Shown here piece by piece: positions 36,464-43,355 of a DNA stretch of 64,000 nucleotides (position 1 is its first letter; every line of letters begins with the position of its first letter). This DNA comes from Lachnospiraceae bacterium. GTDB lineage: Bacteria > Bacillota > Clostridia > Lachnospirales > Lachnospiraceae. Location of the stretch: contig JAIKZQ010000006.1 in assembly GCA_024682075.1 (NCBI GenBank), positions 221,225 to 285,224 of the forward strand, given 5' to 3'. The translations under genes were made by a program, and so were the position numbers. The notes below the pieces were generated by a model that was not told where the DNA came from, did not search any database, and saw only the letters and a list, made by a program, of their open reading frames with translations.

Positions 36464-36500
36464 AAGCCGGAGATCCTAGGATCTCCGGCTTATTATTTTG
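36464..36500 (+). terminator. Rho-independent terminator of the pilus operon
   Basis: AAGCCGGAGATC and GATCTCCGGCTT form a perfect 12-bp stem with a four-base CTAG loop, followed by TATTATTTTG. It lies 13 bases after the stop of the giant pseudopilin. Confidence 0.85.
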
Positions 36501-36519
36501 TTAGGACCTTGGAGGTTAT

Positions 36520-38544
36520 ATGAATTCTTTTTTCCGGAAATTATTCATAAGCTGTTTGCTCCTGTTTGTATTATGCGGTTGCGGAAAGCCTTCTCTTGAA
36601 GCAGGTGATTATAATACAGAAACTTCGATATTAAATGAAGGAGCGTTTAAATCACAGATAATAGATACTTCATTTATTTCTGAAAGCTTTATTTGTGAAT
36701 CTTATACAGTTACAGATTCAGGATATGAATATATCCTTTCGAATTTTGATCAGGGAAAAAATCTGTATTTCATTAATGTTTCTGCTGAGGGTAAGGTTAT
36801 TTATTCCGGTGATCTTGTATTGCCGATCAGCGATAAGGATGGCAAGGTCATTTTTTCCGATATTTGCAAGGATCTGATATTGCAGCCTTATGAATTCATA
36901 ACGAATTCGATTGATTATTATGGCTTTTCCTTTAACGATGACGGTTCTTTTTCCGGATATTGTAATCTGTATGCTTCACTTAGTGAACGTGATCAGAACG
37001 GCTCAGTTACCGGATTTTACAAAGTCCAGTGGAGTGCTGACGGAAAATGCATATCAATAGTCGAATGTACAGAAGAGGTCGAATTTGAAGATTATCATAC
37101 GGTTCGTTCACTGAGTGATGGGGCAAATTATTCTATTGCATCTTCAGGCGTTTCACGAGTTGATGCTGAAGGCAATTATTTGTCGAAGTATTTTGACTTC
37201 ATCAATTCGGACATGGTTGCTTTGGGCTTCGAAGTTATAGCTGTCAGGGACGATGATTCATTTTCCGGAATATATAAGGATGCCGTGGGTAATACTGTTT
37301 TGGCATGCTTTAACAGGAATGCAGACGGTTTCTTTAACAGGACAGCAATACTGCTGGCATGTACTGATCTTGATATTTCTTTGATGGAAGATATATATAA
37401 CTATAATATCTATCATAAAGACTTCAGGATCACCGTATATGATTATTCAGACAGAGCCATTTCGGGAACGCCTCAGGAAGCCTGGGATTTGCTTAAGAGT
37501 GATATTGAAGGAGGACTTTCACCGGATATAATTCTTAATTCCACAGGGTATGATAAGGATTTTATCAGCACGCTTTGTGCTGACGACAGATTATCTGAAC
37601 TGTCTGATGTGATTTATAAGGATTCTGAGCTGAAGGGCATTTCTTTTTCCGATAAGGCTTCCGAGCTGTTTTATGAAAAGGATAAGATTTATGCGGTAGT
37701 GCCTTCTTATTCGTATGATACTGTTTTAGGTCAGGCCGGACCGTTTGATGTGACTTCAAGCTGGGATATATCTGCATTTAGTTCATTTACATCCACGCTG
37801 CCTGAATATAAATATGCTTTTGATAATGACACACAGGTTACTTTCATTCAGAAGATCCTTTTCTATGACGGATATGATTATGTTGATTACCGGAATGGAA
37901 CTGCCTCGTTTGATTCCGAGGGATTTACAAGCCTGCTGAATTATGCATCGACTCTTCCTGCTGATATCAGTGCGATCAATCTTTTGAGAAATTCCGAGAG
38001 TTATCAGGGCGGAGCTTTGATAGCAGGTGACTGGATAAGGATCGGCGACATCCATCTGGATGCTACAAAATTCTGTCAGGGTCAGTATATAGATATCGGT
38101 TTCCCTTCAGATTCTAATCCCAGCGGTGTCATTTCAGCGGATTGCAGCTTTATGGTCATGTCAGGTAACGCCAATACCAACGAATGCTGGACGATAATCA
38201 GAAGGTATCTGACTTCCGAATATCAGACCGATTATACTTTAAGCATTCCCGTAACCGCTGAAGGGTATGCAGCCTGGAAGGAAAATGTGTATCCTACAGC
38301 ATGGAAACCCGAGGACTTCGTTTATACCCTGGATGGCGTGGAATATACTGTATTTTCACCCAATGAGGATGAGGCTGCTTATATCGTATCCAAGATTGAA
38401 AAATGCGATAAAATGGCTTTTTCGGATTATTATGTGGAACAGATTGTCATGGATTATGCCGCTCAGTTCTTTGAAGGCACTATTTCCGCTGAACAGGCGG
38501 CTCAGTCCATTGACAGGGATGTGGAGGCTTATCTCAACAGCTAA
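36520..38544 (+). CDS. Large lipoprotein with solute-binding-like C-terminal half
   Basis: A 674-residue lipoprotein: signal peptide MNSFFRKLFISCLLLFVL and lipobox LCGC. Residues ~25-300 form a Ser/Tyr/Asp-rich beta domain of unknown type. The C-terminal ~350 residues resemble extracellular solute-binding proteins of sugar ABC transporters (SWDISAF and ASTLPADIS regions, NECWTIIRRYLTSEYQ near the end). TTGGAGGT is a strong ribosome site. No permease genes are nearby. The protein encoded at 39776 has the same plan and shares this C-terminal motif, so they are probably paralogues. Confidence 0.75.
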   Translation: MNSFFRKLFISCLLLFVLCGCGKPSLEAGDYNTETSILNEGAFKSQIIDTSFISESFICESYTVTDSGYEYILSNFDQGKNLYFINVSAEGKVIYSGDLVLPISDKDGKVIFSDICKDLILQPYEFITNSIDYYGFSFNDDGSFSGYCNLYASLSERDQNGSVTGFYKVQWSADGKCISIVECTEEVEFEDYHTVRSLSDGANYSIASSGVSRVDAEGNYLSKYFDFINSDMVALGFEVIAVRDDDSFSGIYKDAVGNTVLACFNRNADGFFNRTAILLACTDLDISLMEDIYNYNIYHKDFRITVYDYSDRAISGTPQEAWDLLKSDIEGGLSPDIILNSTGYDKDFISTLCADDRLSELSDVIYKDSELKGISFSDKASELFYEKDKIYAVVPSYSYDTVLGQAGPFDVTSSWDISAFSSFTSTLPEYKYAFDNDTQVTFIQKILFYDGYDYVDYRNGTASFDSEGFTSLLNYASTLPADISAINLLRNSESYQGGALIAGDWIRIGDIHLDATKFCQGQYIDIGFPSDSNPSGVISADCSFMVMSGNANTNECWTIIRRYLTSEYQTDYTLSIPVTAEGYAAWKENVYPTAWKPEDFVYTLDGVEYTVFSPNEDEAAYIVSKIEKCDKMAFSDYYVEQIVMDYAAQFFEGTISAEQAAQSIDRDVEAYLNS

Positions 38545-38627
38545 GACTTCTCAAGTGTTTTTCTGACCTTCAAAATTTGATTTTTTTCGTGATTTAGTGC
38601 ATTATATTACTATACGCAGGACATAGG

Positions 38628-38656
38628 GGAGCTTGCCGGTAAGCAGGCTCCTTTTT
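38628..38656 (+). terminator. Rho-independent terminator
   Basis: GGAGCTTGC and GCAGGCTCC pair as a 9-bp stem with one G-T wobble around CGGTAA, followed by TTTTT. It lies 84 bases after the lipoprotein gene and before the NYN gene. Confidence 0.7.
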
Positions 38657-38698
38657 ATGTAAAGAGTGCGTAAATATATGAGGAAAGGAGGTAACGGA

Positions 38699-39763
38699 AT
38701 GTCGATTTTTTCAAGGAAGACTGAAGTGCAGGAGCCGCTTATAGATCATACGGTATATCTGATCGATACGGAGAATGTACGAACTGTCTGGACCATGCTT
38801 TTGGACAGGATGACGGTGAATGATAAGATCTATGTGTTCTATACGATGAATTCGGGAAATGTTTCCTACGAGGATCTTAATGGTGTCATCTCATCAGGCA
38901 AAAGTGTGGAACTCATTCAGTGTCATACAGGTAAGAACGGTCTTGATTTCCAGCTGGTTTCGTATTTGGGATATCTGATCCGAAATAACGAAAATGCCGA
39001 TTATTGCATCATTTCCGATGACAGCGGATACGATGCCGTGATCAAGTTCTGGGAAGGCAGAGATGTGGATGTCACGAGAAAGACTGCTTTTCAGGTATCG
39101 GGCAAACCGGCCAAGGCTCCCAAAAAGTCACTCTTCGGAGTGAAGAAGCCCACAGCCAGGCCAGGGGATAAGCCGACGGTCACAAAGCCGGACGCCGACA
39201 AGGCTTCTACAGCTAAGCCTGCTTCTGAAAAAACTCAGAATAGTAAGGCTTCAAGCGATAAGACGGCAGCTGATAAGGCACAGACAGCCAAAACGGCAGC
39301 TGATAAGGCACAGACAGCCAAGCAGGCATCCGAAAAGTCACAGACGGCAAAAACAGCATCTGAAAAGACTCAGAGAGCTAAGACCGCAGCTGATAAACAG
39401 GCTGCTGATAAAGCACAGGCTGCAAAACCTGCTTCTGATAAGTCTCATAATGCTAAAGCTTCATCTGATGAGTCTCAGTCTCCTAAGCCGGAAACGGCTA
39501 AGGCCCGAACGTCCGGACAATCTGCGGATAAAACACCTGCAGTTAAGCCGGAACTATCAGGAACCATGGATGAGCGGCTGAAGACTTTGTTCCCGGATGA
39601 ATCCGATGAAATGATTACTCAGATTTCTGAGATCATCAGGAAGAGCGGTGGGAAAAAGGGGCTTGCTGAGATTCATGATGAGATAGAGAAGCTCTATCGT
39701 AATGAAAAGGCATCGGACATATACCGTGCCATAAGACATAATTTCAAAGATATTTATTGTTAA
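38699..39763 (+). CDS. NYN/LabA-like domain protein with Lys/Ala repeat linker
   Basis: A ~354-residue protein. Residues ~14-135 look like a NYN (PIN-like) nuclease domain: VYLIDTENVRTVW with the first acidic residue, LIQCHTGKNGLDFQLVSYLG near 80, and YCIISDDSGYDAVIKFW near 103. Acidic residues expected for metal binding are present. Residues ~150-280 are low-complexity repeats of the DKAQTAK type. A helical C-terminal domain (DEMITQISEIIRKSGGKKG and DIYRAIRHNFKDIY) follows. ATG 38699 is used since GGAGGT precedes it; GTG 38666 lacks a site. RNA cleavage is a family-level inference. Confidence 0.78.
   Translation: MSIFSRKTEVQEPLIDHTVYLIDTENVRTVWTMLLDRMTVNDKIYVFYTMNSGNVSYEDLNGVISSGKSVELIQCHTGKNGLDFQLVSYLGYLIRNNENADYCIISDDSGYDAVIKFWEGRDVDVTRKTAFQVSGKPAKAPKKSLFGVKKPTARPGDKPTVTKPDADKASTAKPASEKTQNSKASSDKTAADKAQTAKTAADKAQTAKQASEKSQTAKTASEKTQRAKTAADKQAADKAQAAKPASDKSHNAKASSDESQSPKPETAKARTSGQSADKTPAVKPELSGTMDERLKTLFPDESDEMITQISEIIRKSGGKKGLAEIHDEIEKLYRNEKASDIYRAIRHNFKDIYC
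39203..39520 (+). repeat. Degenerate coding repeats, including a perfect 30-bp tandem pair
   Basis: The linker of the NYN protein is built of about 10-residue units (variants of DKAQTAKTAA and EKSQTAKTAS). Two adjacent 30-bp units, 39263-39292 and 39293-39322, are nearly identical, indicating recent slippage or unequal recombination. Confidence 0.75.
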
Positions 39764-39775
39764 GAGGTGAGAATT

Positions 39776-42304
39776 ACGAAAAACTTTAAAAAGCTTATCG
39801 CACTGTTTTCAATTATGGTAATGGTCTTTTCTCTTGCTGCATGTGGGGGGAATGACGGTGGCACTGTCATCTCGGATGAGGAAGATGAAGACGAGGATAA
39901 TGAGGATGTAGATCCTGTCACTGATCCGGATGAACCTGTCGAAGTCGTTCATTATCCCGGAGCAGAGCTTGCCAGGAAAAATGTTTATGAAGTCAGGAAT
40001 ATCGATGTGGAAGGCCTCACTTACAGTTGCAGCGTCTGGTCTTATGGAGAGACTGAAAACGGATTCTATGGCGTGATCACGCGATATGATGATTACGGCA
40101 ACTGGGCTTATTCATATGTTGAGATTGATGAGAACGGAAATGCCGGAAAACCTGTCTCGTTCTCGCTTCCTGTAATCACTGAATATGAAGCCGAGAATGC
40201 ATCCGAGACTGTATCCGAGGTCGTTCTTGCAAATCGTGACCGCACGGGCGTGGTTTATGATTCAGCTTCGGATCTTCTGAAGGAATATTCCATTAAGCAT
40301 GACCGTGTTGAATATGTATCATATTCCGGATTCAATTATGTCGGTGACGGCATTTACGAATCTGTTCTTGAGATCGAAAGCTATGATTCGATGGATATGC
40401 GTACATGCAGTTTCTTTGACGTAAGATGGAACAGGAGCGGAGAAAGCCTTGGCACAAGCCTTCTTCCCATTGACATCGGAAGCTACGGAAACAAAGATGA
40501 CCTGGTTTTCTCAGAAGATAATAAGCTTGTATTCATTTATGAATACTATAATGACTATGATAATTACATCGCAGGAGTCGTTCTTGACGAAAACAGATTC
40601 GACGATCCGAAGAATTCAGTTGTTGTGACCAATACCAACATTGCTGACTGGGCAGCCAGCTACGGATCTCTCTTTGCACGTGAGGATGGTCTTCATGTCC
40701 TTAAGTGGACCGATGTCTTTGGAAGCGATGCAGTAACCGAAGGAGTTATCGATGTCGATACTCTTGAGGTTACTTATACCAACAAGTTCGATCAGATTGG
40801 AAGCGGAAGTTCATATTCCGTCGGATACACCGATGAGGGATATATTTTCGTTCATCACTCAGGACTTGAGTACTGCAAGCCCGGCGAAAAAGGCAGCATT
40901 TTCCTTGATTACATTAACAGTGACATGCCTGTAAGCACGGTTAATCGTGTTCTGCCCATAGACGGTCTGGATAAGATTCTTTGCCTGTATTACGATCTTG
41001 AGGATGCACCGCATTTTGCAATCTGTACTCCCAAGGATCCCGAAGAGATCCCTGAGCAGCCGGTCATCACTCTGGCATTCCATTATTTCAGTTATGATCT
41101 GTTCCGTCATATGATCGATTTTAATACTTCCGATAACGGATGCAGGATCGTTGTCAAGGAATATGGATTCTATGAAAGAAATGATGATTATCATGCATGG
41201 GCTGACAAGCTTTATGAAGACATGATGAATGACAGGATGTGCGATATTATCTGTCTCGATTATATGGATGACATCGATATCAGACCTGCGGCACAGGCCG
41301 GTCTTCTTGCTGACATCGGTGCACTTATCGAAGAAGATCCTGACATGAGTCTGGATGACTATGCTGTTAATGTATTTGAAGCTGCTTCAACCTATGGCAA
41401 GCTCTTCAGGCTGGTACCGTATTTTAATGTCCATACGGTAATGGGTGCTGAGGCTTACGTAAGCGGTTATGAGAGCTGGAGCGTTGAGGATTTCCTGAAT
41501 GTTTCCGATGAATTGACTGCAAACGGCAATCATATGTTTGATCCTTACGTCACAAGGGATGTCTTCATTGAGGAACTGATGAACATGACCGGATCATCCT
41601 GGGTTAATTTGGATAACGGTACCTGTGACTTTACCGATCCTTCTTTCATGAGACTTCTCGGATATGCGATGTCTCTTCCCGAGACGATCTATTTTGATGA
41701 CGGATGGGCATATGAATACTGGGACAGAGAAGCAGAGATGCGTGAAAACGGCGAAGTGCTCCTCGAGACCACAACATTTTCAAATCCCACCGATGCCATG
41801 GTGAACGGTTATTCTAATTTTGGAGGCAAGCCTTCCTTTATCGGATTCCCTTCACCTAACGGAATGGGTTCAAGTATCTATTTCAGCACCAATTATCTCC
41901 TTAAGGCCGGTTCGGATAATCTTGATAAGTGCTGGGATTTCATCAAGTTTGAGCTTTTGCCTGAAGGGCAGGATGATCCTTATATGCTTCCCGTGCTTCT
42001 TGATTCCCTTGAAAACAATATAGAAGTCTGTTGCGAAGACGGCGTCTATACCGATCAATATGGTATGGAGGGTGAAAGACCTACATATTATTTTGCTGAT
42101 GAAGAACATGAGATGCCTTATATGAACGATGCGGAAAAGGCAGAACTTTTGGATTTTGTTCTCTCCAGCAATGTGCTGTATTTCATCAATACGGATATAG
42201 TTGATATCATCAAGGATGAAGCGGCTAAGGGCGCTGATATGGGAAGGACTCCCGAAGAGGTTGCATCTGCTATTCAGATCAGGGTTCAGGCGTACCTGGG
42301 CTGA
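39776..42304 (+). CDS. Large lipoprotein, paralogue of the 36520 protein, unusual start codon
   Basis: A ~842-residue lipoprotein with signal peptide KNFKKLIALFSIMVMVFSL and lipobox AACG, followed by an acidic linker (EEDEDEDNEDVD). A beta-rich N-terminal half precedes a solute-binding-like C-terminal half with a helical lobe (DKCWDFIKFELLPEGQ near the end). The expected start, directly after GAGGTGA, is ACG at 39776 where homologous genes would have ATG. The only standard in-frame start, GTG 39767, lies inside that ribosome site. It probably binds extracellular ligands; no transporter partner is seen nearby. Confidence 0.72.
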   Translation, partial: TKNFKKLIALFSIMVMVFSLAACGGNDGGTVISDEEDEDEDNEDVDPVTDPDEPVEVVHYPGAELARKNVYEVRNIDVEGLTYSCSVWSYGETENGFYGVITRYDDYGNWAYSYVEIDENGNAGKPVSFSLPVITEYEAENASETVSEVVLANRDRTGVVYDSASDLLKEYSIKHDRVEYVSYSGFNYVGDGIYESVLEIESYDSMDMRTCSFFDVRWNRSGESLGTSLLPIDIGSYGNKDDLVFSEDNKLVFIYEYYNDYDNYIAGVVLDENRFDDPKNSVVVTNTNIADWAASYGSLFAREDGLHVLKWTDVFGSDAVTEGVIDVDTLEVTYTNKFDQIGSGSSYSVGYTDEGYIFVHHSGLEYCKPGEKGSIFLDYINSDMPVSTVNRVLPIDGLDKILCLYYDLEDAPHFAICTPKDPEEIPEQPVITLAFHYFSYDLFRHMIDFNTSDNGCRIVVKEYGFYERNDDYHAWADKLYEDMMNDRMCDIICLDYMDDIDIRPAAQAGLLADIGALIEEDPDMSLDDYAVNVFEAASTYGKLFRLVPYFNVHTVMGAEAYVSGYESWSVEDFLNVSDELTANGNHMFDPYVTRDVFIEELMNMTGSSWVNLDNGTCDFTDPSFMRLLGYAMSLPETIYFDDGWAYEYWDREAEMRENGEVLLETTTFSNPTDAMVNGYSNFGGKPSFIGFPSPNGMGSSIYFSTNYLLKAGSDNLDKCWDFIKFELLPEGQDDPYMLPVLLDSLENNIEVCCEDGVYTDQYGMEGERPTYYFADEEHEMPYMNDAEKAELLDFVLSSNVLYFINTDIVDIIKDEAAKGADMGRTPEEVASAIQIRVQAYLG

Positions 42305-42317
42305 TTATACAAGGGTC

Positions 42318-42346
42318 TTGCAATTATTTAAGACTTATGCTATTTT
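42318..42346 (+). promoter_or_regulatory. Promoter upstream of secG
   Basis: TTGCAA (42318-42323) and TATTTT (42341-42346) with 17-base spacing lie 46 bases before the secG start. Confidence 0.5.
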
Positions 42347-42391
42347 AATATAGTTTGTTGGAACTTTATTTGTTCAGATCAGAGGTTTTAT

Positions 42392-42631
42392 ATGAGTGCT
42401 CTTCGTTTGATATTAACAATACTTTTTATAATTGACTGCCTGGTCCTTACAGTAGTCGTTCTCATGCAGGAAGGCAAATCCCAGGGTTTGGGAGCAATCG
42501 CCGGAGCAGCAGAGAGCTACTGGGGGAAGAATAAGGGACGCAGCATGGAAGGCGCATTAGTCAAGATCACAAGAGTCTTGGCGGTTCTTTTCATCCTTCT
42601 TGCGATACTCCTGAACTTTAAGCTAATATAA
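42392..42631 (+). CDS. secG: Preprotein translocase subunit SecG
   Basis: A 79-residue protein with two membrane helices (residues ~4-24 and ~55-76) joined by VVVLMQEGKSQGLGAIAGA, the conserved SecG loop. It associates with SecYE and aids protein export. Its own promoter and terminator bracket it. It stands before rnr and smpB, a common clostridial arrangement, but here a hicAB module is inserted between. Confidence 0.93.
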   Translation: MSALRLILTILFIIDCLVLTVVVLMQEGKSQGLGAIAGAAESYWGKNKGRSMEGALVKITRVLAVLFILLAILLNFKLI

Positions 42632-42644
42632 TAAAGCGGATTAT

Positions 42645-42675
42645 GGGCGTCCGTTATGCGGGCGCCCTATTTTTT
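42645..42675 (+). terminator. Rho-independent terminator after secG
   Basis: GGGCGTCCG and CGGGCGCCC form a 9-bp stem with one T-G pair around a five-base loop, followed by TATTTTTTT. Confidence 0.85.
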
Positions 42676-42697
42676 TACCTATAATATAAGATCTACA

Positions 42698-42726
42698 CTG
42701 ACAATATTGTATATTAATGATATAAT
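42698..42726 (+). promoter_or_regulatory. Promoter of the decayed hicAB module
   Basis: CTGACA (42698-42703) and TATAAT (42721-42726) are 17 bases apart. It would drive the hicA remnant and the intact hicB gene. Confidence 0.55.
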
Positions 42727-42767
42727 TAATATACTTATGTGAAATTCGCATTTTCACAAGTGAACGT

Positions 42768-42914
42768 TTGACATACGTAATAAGGCACGGAGCAGAACAT
42801 GATGTTTGGTTCAATCCGGATATTGGCAGGCAATTTACTATTCCGAGGCATCTTTCTAAAGAAATATAAACAGGAACTGTGGAGAGTATATATAAAGCTG
42901 CCGGCCTGAAGTGA
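42768..42914 (+). pseudogene. hicA: HicA toxin remnant with in-frame stop
   Basis: The frame ending at TGA 42912-42914 reads RHGAEHDVWFNPDIGRQFTI, then PRHLSKEI, a TAA stop at 42867-42869, then TGTVESIYKAAGLK. This is the core of a HicA mRNA interferase, including the active-site-type His (RHGAEHD) and the PRH motif. The stop replaces what is usually a Lys or Glu codon. No start codon or ribosome site is visible at the 5' end, so the N-terminus is also lost. The remnant lies ten bases before an intact hicB, the normal toxin-antitoxin order. Confidence 0.75.
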
Positions 42915-42924
42915 TCGGAGGGTT

Positions 42925-43326
42925 ATGATGGCTAAGTATATTTATCCTGCAATTTTTACTCCGGAAAAAGATGGAGGCTTTTCTGTAAGATTTCCTGATA
43001 TCGATGGCTGCTTTGCAAGCGGAGATGATCTTCAGGATTCATTAAAGATGGCAAATGATGCTTTATCTGTAATGCTTGTCGATTTCGAGGACTCTAAGAA
43101 AGCTATTCCTGATCCGTCGAATATTAACAGAATTAAGATGAAGAAGGATGAATTTGCCTATCTTATATGTGTTGATACTATTGTTTACAGACATACTCTT
43201 AATAATGCAGCGGTTAAGAAAACTTTATCAATACCGGCCTGGCTTAATGAAGCTGCTGTTAAAGCGGGGATCAATTTTTCACAGGTTTTACAGGATGCAT
43301 TAAAGACTCAGCTTAATATCTTTTGA
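42925..43326 (+). CDS. hicB: HicB antitoxin (orphan)
   Basis: A 133-residue HicB. The N-terminal RNase H-like domain has the typical FSVRFPDIDGCFASGDDL near residue 20 and a partly degenerate fold, as in all antitoxins of the family. The C-terminal part (KKTLSIPAWLNEAAVKAGIN and FSQVLQDAL) is a ribbon-helix-helix/HTH DNA-binding segment. GGAGGG lies before ATG 42925 and the adjacent in-frame ATG 42928; the latter has better spacing. Its toxin partner is broken, so it may persist as a transcriptional regulator or be on the way to loss. Confidence 0.88.
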   Translation: MMAKYIYPAIFTPEKDGGFSVRFPDIDGCFASGDDLQDSLKMANDALSVMLVDFEDSKKAIPDPSNINRIKMKKDEFAYLICVDTIVYRHTLNNAAVKKTLSIPAWLNEAAVKAGINFSQVLQDALKTQLNIF

Positions 43327-43355
43327 TAAAGGGATATTAGTGAGATGATTGTTGT

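Noticed and set aside
39203..39520. Short regular repeats that could suggest a CRISPR array.
   Set aside because: The repeats are in frame, encode a Lys/Ala linker and lack unique spacers. No CRISPR array was seen in the window.
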